Assembly (NCBI RefSeq): GCF_007858275.1
Contig: NZ_VFEV01000034.1
Span: forward strand, 1-64,000
Origin: Pseudomonas proteolytica
GTDB taxonomy: Bacteria > Pseudomonadota > Gammaproteobacteria > Pseudomonadales > Pseudomonadaceae
Length of the DNA: 64,000 bases
Direction: 5' to 3'
Each line of letters opens with the position of its first letter. Position 1 is the stretch's first letter. Below, piece by piece: positions 53,247-62,353 of this stretch. Below the pieces are notes generated by a model that ran no database searches, had not been told where the DNA came from, and worked only from the letters and a program-made list of their open reading frames with translations. The position numbers and the translations under genes are program-made.

Positions 53247-54761
53247 CTAGGAAAAAAACGAGCCGGGTTGATGTACAGAGATCGACTGACCGGTAATTTT
53301 CTCCAGAAACTGTTCTGGAAGAATGCGCTCAACTGCTGAGAGGAACGTCTCGATCAGTGACCTGAAATGATCAAGCTCCCCTTCCTGTATCTGCCGCCAC
53401 AGGCTTGGACGATAGCGAACCAGAATGGACAACGCATAGAGCAACACCAAACATGTCGCTCGATACTCATTTATCGTTCCAAAGAGAGGCAGCATTAGCG
53501 CATGTCTTTTAAATGGGCTGTGATGTAGCTGAAGTGCATCCCACCAAATACTCGACTCCGGATGATCAATTGCCACACGGAAATGGCTTGCTGATGACCT
53601 AGACGAAACTTGGATGATCTCGCGAATTGCCCCAGGAAAAGCAGCAATATCATCCACCGTCATTCGCCCAGACTCATCTATCAAAAGAGCGTAGGTCGTC
53701 GTCGCACGGTGGTGCCGACCATTACTTTCTTGATCGTAAGCAGGAGTTACCCAAGAAGGTTTACCTTCAAATATGTCCTCAAAAAGATCCGCAACCTCAG
53801 GTATCCGAGAAAACAGCTGCTCCATCGTAAGCCAGCTTTCAACGGGCAGTGCTTTCAGTGCATCCAGACCGTCTGGTTTCCGTTTGGCGGCGACAAGTGA
53901 GTTTGCAGACATCGATTTAACCCAACTTGGGAAAAAACCCGAGACGAGCGCGCCAATGGCCAAACTCTCAAATCGGTCATCTAAACCATCATGGGTATAA
54001 AGGCCATGCCCTTTTTTGGTTGTTGCCTCCAACTCTGAGAGGGTTTGAGGACCACTTGGTGAAGCAAGCATCTCGGCAAATGCGAACGACATTGTGCCGT
54101 AATACAGATTGAGTACACGTTGACTGACATTTCTTCGATCAATGGCACTGAAATAATCGGTGGCATTTCGGAGCGCGAAAGCAACGCCCTCTCCCTTTGA
54201 CACAATAGTCGACGGCTCAAGGCTTAGGCTTTCAAGTTGAGCGCGACGGTCGACCATCTTTCGAGCAAGAGTCGCACTTTTTAACTGAGCAAGCCTCGCC
54301 CAGACTGCTTCTATCGGAGTTTCTGAAAGCAGCACTCGCCGCGGTGCCTGCAATTCTTCAATGCTCGTCTCTTCTGCTTTCATTGTCGTAGGCGCAAACT
54401 TTCCAGTGCTGCTTTCACGGTTCCATTCGATGAGAAGGGGTTGAAAATCGTCAATCGGCTTCACGGGAATGGATACCCCCATAGCGAATGACTCAACCAT
54501 GTACGGCTGTCCGTTAAAAAAGATAACGGACACCTCTCCAGCAAGTTGCTTGTATACATTGTTGCTCGTCGCTGACGAATAGAGTACTGCGGCCGAACGC
54601 TCCGCCCCGCCTCTAGACGCCTTTACGACCACATACTCTCCTGCGGCAACCTCACGGACTATGGACGCTTCCCAGCCATGTCCGACTAGCTTGTCAAGCA
54701 TATTTCTTTTCACTGCGTCCCGCAGAATATCTAAGCGCGCCTTCCATCCGCTGTCTTGCAT
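53247..54761 (-). CDS. YaaC-like large protein of unknown function, candidate defence gene
   Basis: This 504-residue protein has no membrane segment. The C-terminal two-thirds resemble the YaaC-like family: RVLNLYYGTMSFAFAEML, KKGHGLYTHDG and, near the end, LYALSILVRYRPSLWRQI and SAVERILPEQFLEKITG. The N-terminal 115 residues (ARLDILRDAVKRNML, YVVVKASRGGAERSA, VYKQLAGEVSVIFF) form a separate mixed alpha/beta domain I do not recognise. It is the first cargo gene after the integrase, AT-richer than the chromosome. By location it may be a defence or stress gene; no function is assigned. Confidence 0.7.
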   Translation of the reverse strand: MQDSGWKARLDILRDAVKRNMLDKLVGHGWEASIVREVAAGEYVVVKASRGGAERSAAVLYSSATSNNVYKQLAGEVSVIFFNGQPYMVESFAMGVSIPVKPIDDFQPLLIEWNRESSTGKFAPTTMKAEETSIEELQAPRRVLLSETPIEAVWARLAQLKSATLARKMVDRRAQLESLSLEPSTIVSKGEGVAFALRNATDYFSAIDRRNVSQRVLNLYYGTMSFAFAEMLASPSGPQTLSELEATTKKGHGLYTHDGLDDRFESLAIGALVSGFFPSWVKSMSANSLVAAKRKPDGLDALKALPVESWLTMEQLFSRIPEVADLFEDIFEGKPSWVTPAYDQESNGRHHRATTTYALLIDESGRMTVDDIAAFPGAIREIIQVSSRSSASHFRVAIDHPESSIWWDALQLHHSPFKRHALMLPLFGTINEYRATCLVLLYALSILVRYRPSLWRQIQEGELDHFRSLIETFLSAVERILPEQFLEKITGQSISVHQPGSFFS

Positions 54762-54852
54762 ATGCCTTCTCCATGCTCTGTCTTTCTACTAAACACTATC
54801 GCAGCTTCAGTCATAGCATTGATTGATCGAATCCACAGCCAATAACGGCCAT

Positions 54853-55116
54853 TCACGCTACGTTACTGAATAATTGGTTTTCGTAAAAAGCAGGTGGCAG
54901 AAGCCGACGCAACATTGCGCTCCGGCTACTTCCATTACCGTGCTCGGAAGGGCTTTTCATTTCGTTGCAGCAGTCCACACCCATGTGGTCCATCATCGCC
55001 ATGCCCATCGTCTTCATTGGACAAGGTTCTGTCGGTGCCTGAACACCCGCCATCCCGCTGAGGGAGAGCGCCAGGCTGATCAAGAAGATGAGGCAAAACC
55101 GCAGATAGCGTTTCAT
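54853..55116 (-). pseudogene. Truncated small metal-related periplasmic protein
   Basis: This 87-residue frame has a signal peptide (1-26, GVQA) and the Met/Cys-rich motif PCPMKTMGMAMMDHMGVDCC and NEMKSPSEHG. From memory, this is typical of a small protein in copper/heavy-metal operons. After residue 61 the sequence (SSRSAMLRRLLPPAFYENQL) no longer resembles that protein, which normally continues with more cysteines and a long tail. It seems cut by a rearrangement. It might still be translated. Confidence 0.55.
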
Positions 55117-55270
55117 GGGCTGGAGTGCAGACGCTGCAAATGGCTCTTACAATTGGATGAATGTTCTCAGCGGTCTATCGAAAGGCCCTAATCCAGGCGA
55201 TATCACTGGACCTGAATTAAGCCAGCATTATCACCGCGAAATTGAAGTGATTGACGAACTGCGTCCCGAT

Positions 55271-56851
55271 TTATTTCTGCGCCGCTGTCTCGGGCTGAGC
55301 AGGAAACGCAACGCGCATTTCATCCACCATCGATTTGAGGATTTCTCGTAATGGTTGCTCTCTGCCCAGTTGCTTCGACCACTCATGGATATGCAGCTCG
55401 AAATTGAATTTTTGGGTCATCCGCTCAGAATCAGCTTGCTTAGCCTTCTCCAGGGCTTCTACTAAACCAATTTTTTGGCTTGCTACCAGACTCATCAGCT
55501 CTTCAAATTCATGGATCGTGAGGAAGTAAATATTTTCGACGGGTATCAAATTTTGCTCAGCATATTTGGATCGAATTTTTTCGAGCACTGCATCTCCTAC
55601 AACGGCTGCGAAAGTAACTCCGTTCCCGATGTACAGCTCTTTGTATGTAATAGCCAGCAAGTAGGTTGAGGAGCGCTGACGAATCACGGGATGATCACCG
55701 CCCATCGAAGCGATTCGAGCAGCAACTTCATGCCCTTGTTCGAAAGCTTTAATCAAGGACGTTTGGGTCGCTCGACGAACATCCCCCCGTTGAAACGCAA
55801 CCATACCCCGCTGCGCCATTTCCACACCTTTGGCGTCGATCAGCACATTCGAATCACCATCACCATCAGCAGCAATGAAATCGACGACTTTCCCTTGACC
55901 AGGCAGGACCAGAGTCAATTCGCTCTCGTTGGCTGTCGGCAACCCTGACTTGCTCAACCAGTCGCCTACATATTTTTCAAACGACTTTCCAAAAGCGTTA
56001 TTGAACCCGTCTACGTCAGCTCGCTTGAGGTAGTCGTAGATGAAATGTCCCAAGGATCGCTCAAGAACATGAGGGGACACACACAAATATTCGGAGCGAA
56101 CCTTGATGAATGGGAATTTTAGGAAGGGCGTTTGCTGCAAATACTCGTTCGGGTGGCGTCCGTCCTTGTCTACCTCTTCTAAGGTGCGATGCAAATCTCC
56201 AACTTCGACAGAAATGGTACGTAGATAGGCGTCTACAGCCATCGGTGTAAAGGCTGGACAGAGACCAAAAAGAGTGACTCGCTGAAGTACAGGACCACTT
56301 TTCTTCGTGCTAGCAAGGACCGCAAAAGAAAGACGCAGAAAGTCCTGTATGGACACCCCAGTGCCATTCAGAAAACGAGTTTTGAAATAATGATTTTCCG
56401 GGACTTTTGCGAACAAAAGCTCCTGACGAGCAATATCAACCAAGCCGCTCTCTGTCTGATGAAAAAACTGCTGGTAGGCCACCGCCCGGAAAAAAAGCCG
56501 TACGTCTTCGTACTCATCGGGCATGCTACCGGTTTCCGTCAGGTCAAGGACCTTTTGTAGCAACTCAAGCATTTCATTCTGAGAGATTGAGGGGCGCCTC
56601 AATGGGCTATTTACTAATGGATCTAGAAAAGTCCATTTAATAAACAACATGATCAACCATGGCTGCTTGGATGCCTGCTCAAAGCGATCTTTGGTGGGAC
56701 TGTACAGATACCTCAACGCCGCTTCCAATAAGCTGAGCGGGTCGTAGCGTCGAATAATGCGCTGAATTTCCGTCAAGCCTTCGTCGAAACTCTTTGCGCT
56801 GATCGGCAGCTTCGCCATGAGAGTGGCATCCTTGTTTGAGATCAATGACAT
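55271..56851 (-). CDS. Large protein with PD-(D/E)XK nuclease motif, candidate defence gene
   Basis: This 526-residue protein from the ATG at 56851 (an in-frame GTG is at 56857) has an unfamiliar helical N-terminal 290 residues. Then follows a nuclease-like core: helix FGKSFEKYVGDWLSK with its Glu, LTLVLPGQGKVVDFIAADG with its Asp, and SNVLIDAKGVE, giving D-X(n)-DxK. A helical C-terminus ends the protein. No known family was recognised. It lies in the integrase island beside the YaaC-like gene. Ribosome site is weak. A DNA-cutting defence role is inferred. Confidence 0.7.
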   Translation of the reverse strand: MSLISNKDATLMAKLPISAKSFDEGLTEIQRIIRRYDPLSLLEAALRYLYSPTKDRFEQASKQPWLIMLFIKWTFLDPLVNSPLRRPSISQNEMLELLQKVLDLTETGSMPDEYEDVRLFFRAVAYQQFFHQTESGLVDIARQELLFAKVPENHYFKTRFLNGTGVSIQDFLRLSFAVLASTKKSGPVLQRVTLFGLCPAFTPMAVDAYLRTISVEVGDLHRTLEEVDKDGRHPNEYLQQTPFLKFPFIKVRSEYLCVSPHVLERSLGHFIYDYLKRADVDGFNNAFGKSFEKYVGDWLSKSGLPTANESELTLVLPGQGKVVDFIAADGDGDSNVLIDAKGVEMAQRGMVAFQRGDVRRATQTSLIKAFEQGHEVAARIASMGGDHPVIRQRSSTYLLAITYKELYIGNGVTFAAVVGDAVLEKIRSKYAEQNLIPVENIYFLTIHEFEELMSLVASQKIGLVEALEKAKQADSERMTQKFNFELHIHEWSKQLGREQPLREILKSMVDEMRVAFPAQPETAAQK

Positions 56852-56891
56852 TCTCACACAGCGTTCGACTCCAAGCCGCCTTTAGGGGTGA

Positions 56892-58112
56892 TTAAAACGC
56901 TTCGGCATGCCTCGGTAACGCAATAGAGATCAGTGCTGCGAGCAGCACGAATGCGCTCGATATCCACAAACACGCACCCAGCCCATACACCTGATAAACC
57001 CAGCCAGAGAGCACTGTGCCGATAAGTCGCCCCAAGGCGTTGGACATGTAATAAAAACCTACATCCAGTGACACGCCGTCTTCCTTGGCGTAAGAGACAA
57101 TCAGGTAGCTGTGCAGCGAAGAATTCACCGCGAACAGCGCACCAAAGACCATCAGTCCGCCGAGCAAGACTACTTGTTGTGACACTCCCCTGCTCAGCCC
57201 GAGTGCGATCGCTGCCGGCAATCCCGCGAGAGCGAGTGCCCACCACAGGGCCGCTCGACCATCCGGCACGCGCCCCTGTTTCTTGCCTGTGATGTTGGGT
57301 GCAAAAGACTGCACGATGCCGTAGCCAATCACCCAAGCGGCAAGGAAACCGCCGACTTTCCAGAAGTCCCAGCCGAACACACTGCTGAGGTACACCGGTA
57401 AGGCCACCACAAACCAGACATCGCGGGCGCCGAACAGAAACATCCGCGCCGCTGAGAGGATATTGATCGCCCGGCTCTTGGACAGGATGTCGCGAAACCT
57501 GGGCTTGGCTTTGGCCTTGCCCAGGTCCTTTTTCAACAGGATCAAGCTGCTGATCCAGATCAGCGCCAGGACACCCGCCATGGCAAACAAGGAACCTTTG
57601 AAGCCGATCAACGCCAGCAAGGCACCGCCAAGAAAGAAGCCAACTCCCTTGAGTGCGTTTTTCGAGCCAGTGAGGATCGCTACCCACTTGTACAGCTGCC
57701 CCTGCTGCCCATCCGGAACCAGCAGCTTGATGGAGCTTTTGGCGCTCATCTTGTTCAGGTCTTTGGCGATCCCGGACAGTGCTTGAGCACCCATCACCCA
57801 CGGGATGGTCAGCCAGGTTACCGGAACTGTCAGCATTAGCAGCGCCGCGACCTGGAGGCCGAGCCCGATGTTCATGGTTCGGTTCAGTCCCAGCCGGGCG
57901 CCGAGGTAGCCACCCACCAGGTTGGTGATCACGCCAAAGATTTCGTAGAACAGAAACAACGCCGCGATTTGCAGTGGGCTGTAGCCCAACGCGTGAAAGT
58001 GCAGCACCACCAACATGCGCAGAGCGCCATCAGTGAGGGTGAAGGCCCAGTAGTTGCCCGTCACGAGCAGGTACTGCCGCACTTCTGGAGCGAGGGCTGA
58101 CAACGCTATCAT
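56892..58112 (-). CDS. arsJ: ArsJ organoarsenical efflux MFS transporter
   Basis: This 406-residue inner-membrane protein with twelve helices closely fits ArsJ: TGNYWAFTLTDGALRMLVVL, SGIAKDLNKMSAKSSIKLLV, AARMFLFGARDVWFVVALP. ArsJ exports 1-arseno-3-phosphoglycerate made by the GAPDH encoded 9 nt upstream. The pair confers arsenate resistance. It is the last gene of the ars operon. Confidence 0.93.
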   Translation of the reverse strand: MIALSALAPEVRQYLLVTGNYWAFTLTDGALRMLVVLHFHALGYSPLQIAALFLFYEIFGVITNLVGGYLGARLGLNRTMNIGLGLQVAALLMLTVPVTWLTIPWVMGAQALSGIAKDLNKMSAKSSIKLLVPDGQQGQLYKWVAILTGSKNALKGVGFFLGGALLALIGFKGSLFAMAGVLALIWISSLILLKKDLGKAKAKPRFRDILSKSRAINILSAARMFLFGARDVWFVVALPVYLSSVFGWDFWKVGGFLAAWVIGYGIVQSFAPNITGKKQGRVPDGRAALWWALALAGLPAAIALGLSRGVSQQVVLLGGLMVFGALFAVNSSLHSYLIVSYAKEDGVSLDVGFYYMSNALGRLIGTVLSGWVYQVYGLGACLWISSAFVLLAALISIALPRHAEAF

Positions 58113-58121
58113 GACCGCTCC

Positions 58122-59126
58122 TCAGACTGCCAGACCAACCATTTTGGCCAGTTCGACGGTACGGTTGGCATAGCCCCACTCGTTGTCGTACCAGGCGTAA
58201 AGTTTGACCTGGGTGCCATTGATAACCATGGTCGAGAGCGCATCGATGATCGATGAGCGCGGGTCGGTACGGTAGTCGATGGACACCAGCGGACGCGCCT
58301 CGAAACCGAGGATATCTTTCAGTTCATTCTCGGAAGCGTCCTTGAGGAACTGATTCACCTCTTCGACCGTGGTGGCACGCTCGACTTCAAAGACACAGTC
58401 AGTCAACGAAGCGTTGGCCAGTGGGACTCGCACCGCGTGACCATTCAATCGCCCACGCAGCTCCGGGAAGATTTCGGCAATGGCAGTGGCCGAGCCGGTG
58501 CTGGTTGGAATCAGGCTCATGCCCGAAGCACGCGCTCGGCGCAGATCCTTGTGCGGCTGATCGAGGATGCTTTGGGTGTTGGTCAGGTCGTGGATGGTGG
58601 TGATCGAGCCGTGACGAATGCCCAGTTTTTCGTGGATGACTTTCACCACGGGCGCCAGACAGTTGGTGGTGCACGAAGCAGCCGTGACGATGCGATGTTC
58701 CGCCGCATTGAACAGCTGATGATTGACGCCCATGACGACGTTCAGCGCGCCTTTTTCCTTCACCGGCGCGCAAACCACCACACGCTTGACACCCTGATCC
58801 AGGTAGGCCTGCAACACCGCCACGGTTTTCATCTTGCCACTGGCTTCAATCACCAAGTCGCAGCCCGACCAGTCGGTGTCCGCGATCGCTTTGTTCGCGG
58901 TGACCTTGATGCGCTTGCCGCCAATGACCACCTGATCGCCTTCAGCGCTGGCTTCGTGGTGCCAACGGCCATGCACCGAGTCGAAGTTGATCAGGTGCGC
59001 ATGAGTCGCCGCGTCACCTGCTGGATCGTTGATCTTTACGAATTCGAACTCAGGCCAACTCCAGGCGGCTCGCAGCGCGAGGCGACCGATCCGGCCAAAA
59101 CCATTGATGCCAACTTTGATAGTCAT
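58122..59126 (-). CDS. ArsJ-associated glyceraldehyde-3-phosphate dehydrogenase
   Basis: This 334-residue GAPDH has the NAD motif GINGFGRIGRL, catalytic cysteine in AASCTTNCLAP and C-terminal WYDNEWGYANRT. It is a dedicated copy in the ars operon, which with ArsJ detoxifies arsenate by forming and exporting 1-arseno-3-phosphoglycerate. It is distinct from housekeeping Gap by context and by lying between phosphatase and arsJ. Confidence 0.93.
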   Translation of the reverse strand: MTIKVGINGFGRIGRLALRAAWSWPEFEFVKINDPAGDAATHAHLINFDSVHGRWHHEASAEGDQVVIGGKRIKVTANKAIADTDWSGCDLVIEASGKMKTVAVLQAYLDQGVKRVVVCAPVKEKGALNVVMGVNHQLFNAAEHRIVTAASCTTNCLAPVVKVIHEKLGIRHGSITTIHDLTNTQSILDQPHKDLRRARASGMSLIPTSTGSATAIAEIFPELRGRLNGHAVRVPLANASLTDCVFEVERATTVEEVNQFLKDASENELKDILGFEARPLVSIDYRTDPRSSIIDALSTMVINGTQVKLYAWYDNEWGYANRTVELAKMVGLAV

Positions 59127-59149
59127 GTTGTTGTGCTCTGTATCTGTTG

Positions 59150-59662
59150 TCAGTGGGAGTTCGACTGGGCGTCAAACTGGCCGATGTATTCAATGTGGGC
59201 AGGATGCTGAATGGCACGCGGACGCAACGACTGAACTTCGCGGATGGCATCGCTGAATGGCACACCGCTCTCAATTAACAGCTGAGCGGCGACCAAACCG
59301 GTTCGGCCTGAGCCGCCCTTGCAATGGATGGCGATGGTTTTCCCCTCAGTCAGCAATTGCTTAAGACGTGGATGGTGTTGCTCCCAAGCGGATTGGAATG
59401 CTTCACCAGGCGCTTGGTCGTCATCCACTGGCAGGTGAAACCACTCGATGCCGAGCATCTGGCATTCTTCGGGCAGCAGGTCGATCCCGTTCTGAAGCAG
59501 CTCTTCGGTCGGCATGAGCGTCAGCAGCGCCGATGCCCCTGCTTCCTTGAGGGTTTGCAGTGCCTCGAAAGGCCGGGCCCCCTTCGTGCCTGGACACGGG
59601 GTGAAAATCAATTGGCCATCGAACTGTGCCAGGGGTAGTACGGAATAAGGGTGTTGTTGCAC
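59150..59662 (-). CDS. Dual-specificity/tyrosine phosphatase-like protein of the ars operon
   Basis: This 170-residue protein has the cysteine phosphatase loop HCKGGSGRTG (C-x5-R) and a preceding acidic loop (FHLPVDDDQAPGE). It is conserved in Pseudomonas ars operons between arsH and gap. Its role in arsenic resistance is unclear; a phosphatase or thiol-arsenate chemistry is possible. Confidence 0.85.
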   Translation of the reverse strand: MQQHPYSVLPLAQFDGQLIFTPCPGTKGARPFEALQTLKEAGASALLTLMPTEELLQNGIDLLPEECQMLGIEWFHLPVDDDQAPGEAFQSAWEQHHPRLKQLLTEGKTIAIHCKGGSGRTGLVAAQLLIESGVPFSDAIREVQSLRPRAIQHPAHIEYIGQFDAQSNSH

Positions 59663-59674
59663 GGTGAAAAATCC

Positions 59675-60391
59675 TCAGATGGAGCGCTGATTGACACGTT
59701 TCATGAGTTCTTCCGCCGACTCCTTGCGCTCGGAATAACGATCCATCAGATAGTCCTGACGGTCGCGAAGCAGCAGCGTGAATTTCACCAACTCTTCCAT
59801 CACATCGACGACACGGTCGTAGAACGGAGAAGGCTTCATCCGGCCGTTGTCGTCGAACTCCATATAGGCCTTCGGCACAGAGGATTGGTTGGGGATGGTG
59901 AACATGCGCATCCAGCGTCCTAGCACGCGTAGTTGATTGACCACGTTGAACGACTGCGAGCCACCGCACACCTGCATGACGGCGAGGGTTTTGCCCTGAG
60001 TCGGGCGTACCGCGCCCATGGCCAGCGGCACCCAGTCGATCTGAGCCTTGAAGACCGCGCTCATGGAACCGTGACGTTCTGGAGAGCACCAGACCTGCCC
60101 CTCGGACCACAGCATCAGCTCGCGCAGTTCCTTCACACGTGGATGATCGTCGGGGGCGTCATCCGGCAGCGGCAAGCCTGAGGGATTAAAAATCCGCGTC
60201 TCGGCACCGAAGTGCTCCAGCAACCGAGCGGCTTCCTCTACCAGCAGACGACTGAAGGAGCGTTCACGGGTCGATCCGTACAGCAGCAAAATGCGCGGCT
60301 TGTGAATGGAGGTCTTTTCGATGCCGAGTTTGTCTGCCGAGGGTAGATCAACCAGTTCGGTATCAAGTTGGGGGATTGGGTCATCAAACAT
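59675..60391 (-). CDS. arsH: ArsH NADPH-dependent FMN reductase
   Basis: This 238-residue flavodoxin-fold protein has the FMN phosphate loop LLYGSTRERSFSRLLVEEA. Further ArsH-typical stretches are LPLPDDAPDDHPRVKELREL and VWCSPERHGSMSAVFKAQID. ArsH oxidises organoarsenicals or protects against them. The ATG at 60391 has AGGA upstream and overlaps the end of acr3 by 8 nt. Confidence 0.94.
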   Translation of the reverse strand: MFDDPIPQLDTELVDLPSADKLGIEKTSIHKPRILLLYGSTRERSFSRLLVEEAARLLEHFGAETRIFNPSGLPLPDDAPDDHPRVKELRELMLWSEGQVWCSPERHGSMSAVFKAQIDWVPLAMGAVRPTQGKTLAVMQVCGGSQSFNVVNQLRVLGRWMRMFTIPNQSSVPKAYMEFDDNGRMKPSPFYDRVVDVMEELVKFTLLLRDRQDYLMDRYSERKESAEELMKRVNQRSI

Positions 60392-61457
60392 AGTCTTTGT
60401 CCTGCGCAACGGCGCTCTTGGATTCGTCGAACCAGCGGCGTTTCAGCCAGAGGGCCACACCGACCAGGGAAATCAGGACCGGCACTTCCACCAATGGGCC
60501 AATCACTGTGGCGAAGGCAACCGGGGAAGCCAGGCCGAAGGTGGCAATGGCCACGGCAATCGCCAGTTCGAAGTTGTTGCTTGCGGCTGTGAAAGCCAGT
60601 GCGGTGGTGCGCGGGTAGTCAGCCTTGAGCAGCTTGCCCATCCAGAAGCTAATGAAAAACATCACCACGAAGTAGATCGTCAGAGGGATCGCAATGCGCA
60701 ATACGTCGAACGGCAATTGCAGCACCACGTCCCCCTTGAGACTGAACATGGCCACGATGGTCAACAACAGAGCCACTAGCGTCAGCGGACTGATCTTGGG
60801 AATGAAGCGCTCCTGAAACCAGTTTTCACCTTTACGGGCGATGAGGATCTTGCGGGTCAGGAAGCCCGCCAGAAACGGCACACCCAGGTAGATCAGCACC
60901 GACTCGGCAATGCTGACAAAGCTGGTCTCAATCACGCTGCCTTCCAGCCCGAACAACGGCGGCAACAACCCCAGAAAAACCCAGGCATACACGCTGAAAA
61001 ACAGGATCTGGAAGATGCTGTTGAACGCCACCAATCCGGCGACGTACTGATTGTTGCCACCTGCGATCTGATTCCAGACCAGCACCATCGCGATGCAACG
61101 AGCCAAGCCGATCAGGATCAGGCCCGTCATGTATTCCGGCTGATCCCGCAAGAAGATGATCGCCAGTGCGAACATTAAGACCGGGCCGATTACCCAGTTT
61201 TGAACCAAAGACAAAATGAGAATGCGTTTGTCCTTGAAGACTTCCGGCAGCTCCTCATAACGCACCTTGGCCAGAGGCGGATACATCATCACGATCAAGC
61301 CAATCGCGATGGGGATGTTGGTGGTGCCCACAGAAAGACTGTTGAGCCACTGCGGCCAGCCTTCGAACAGGCTCCCCAAACCGATGCCCAAGGCCATGGC
61401 GAGAAAAATCCACAGCGTCAGGTAACGGTCTAAAAAGGAAAGGCGGCTTTTACTCAT
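60384..61457 (-). CDS. acr3: Acr3-family arsenite efflux permease
   Basis: This 357-residue inner-membrane protein with about ten helices is clearly Acr3 rather than ArsB. It has GLARCIAMVLVWNQIAGGN with the essential cysteine, and DYPRTTALAFTAASNNFELA. It extrudes arsenite produced by the arsenate reductases encoded upstream. Confidence 0.94.
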   Translation of the reverse strand: MSKSRLSFLDRYLTLWIFLAMALGIGLGSLFEGWPQWLNSLSVGTTNIPIAIGLIVMMYPPLAKVRYEELPEVFKDKRILILSLVQNWVIGPVLMFALAIIFLRDQPEYMTGLILIGLARCIAMVLVWNQIAGGNNQYVAGLVAFNSIFQILFFSVYAWVFLGLLPPLFGLEGSVIETSFVSIAESVLIYLGVPFLAGFLTRKILIARKGENWFQERFIPKISPLTLVALLLTIVAMFSLKGDVVLQLPFDVLRIAIPLTIYFVVMFFISFWMGKLLKADYPRTTALAFTAASNNFELAIAVAIATFGLASPVAFATVIGPLVEVPVLISLVGVALWLKRRWFDESKSAVAQDKDYV

Positions 61458-61474
61458 GATCGTTGCTCCTGTGG

Positions 61475-61945
61475 TTACAGCGTGCCGATCAGGGCCAGCT
61501 CTGCCTTGAGCTGTTCGGCACTCAGTTGGGAAAGCGGTAAAGCCAGGAAGGCTTCAATACGGGTTCTGATCTGCTCCAACGTGGCTTCAAAAGCCGCCTC
61601 GATCTCTTCCTGAGTCCCGTGGTATTCCGAAGGATCAGCCAGCCCCCAGTGGGCCTTGGTGGCCGGCCCGAAAAATACCGGGCAGGCCTCACCGGCCGCC
61701 TTGTCGCACACCGTGATGACGAAATCAGGAGCCAGGTTCACATGGACATCGCTGGACTTACTCAACAGCCCGGCTGTCGAAATACCTGCTTTCTCCAACG
61801 TTTTTAGACTCAGCGGATGCACTTCCCCTTTGGGCTGACTGCCCGCGCTGCAGGCTTTCATGCCTTGCGGTGCCAAGTGATTGAAGACCGCTTCACAAAG
61901 GATGCTGCGGCAGCTATTGGCCGTGCAGAGGAACAGGATTTTCAT
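61475..61945 (-). CDS. arsC: Arsenate reductase, thioredoxin-type (copy 1)
   Basis: This 156-residue protein has a low-molecular-weight phosphatase fold: FLCTANSCRS loop (C-x5-R) and the redox cysteine pair in TVCDKAAGEACPVF. These are the features of thioredoxin-coupled arsenate reductase. It lies between arsR and acr3. Confidence 0.92.
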   Translation of the reverse strand: MKILFLCTANSCRSILCEAVFNHLAPQGMKACSAGSQPKGEVHPLSLKTLEKAGISTAGLLSKSSDVHVNLAPDFVITVCDKAAGEACPVFFGPATKAHWGLADPSEYHGTQEEIEAAFEATLEQIRTRIEAFLALPLSQLSAEQLKAELALIGTL

Positions 61946-61972
61946 CGAGCGATCTCGTAGTCGAAGGCGGAA

Positions 61973-62344
61973 TCAGGCGATTTTGCTTTCACAGCAAGCG
62001 ACTGCCCGTTCAGGGCGGTCACCCATTTCATCAAGGCGTTTGGCGTCTGGGCTCAACCAATGCTTGTTGCTTTCCAGCACGGTGGTCAGCACTTGATGGA
62101 CCCAATCAGGAAGATTCGGGTGCAGCCGGTAATACACCCACTGGCCTTGCCGACGGTCCGACAGCAAACCGCAACTGCGCAGCTGTGCGAGGTGTCTAGA
62201 GACTTTTGGCTGACTCTCATTCAACGCACAGGTCAGCTCGCAAACACAAAGCTCTCCTTCACGGGTGATGAGCATCATCGTGCGGACCCGAGTGTCGTCA
62301 GCCAGGCATTTGAAAACAGTGGTCGGTGTCAGATGGTCAGCCAT
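61973..62344 (-). CDS. arsR: ArsR arsenic-responsive repressor
   Basis: This 123-residue winged-helix protein has the metalloid-binding motif ELCVCELTCAL followed by recognition helix NESQPKVSRHLAQLRSCGLL. A C-terminal Cys pair (VACCES) is present. Unusually it is second in its operon, 9 nt after another arsC-like gene. A probable operator lies at 62782-62808. Confidence 0.93.
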   Translation of the reverse strand: MADHLTPTTVFKCLADDTRVRTMMLITREGELCVCELTCALNESQPKVSRHLAQLRSCGLLSDRRQGQWVYYRLHPNLPDWVHQVLTTVLESNKHWLSPDAKRLDEMGDRPERAVACCESKIA

Positions 62345-62353
62345 ATCGTTTTC

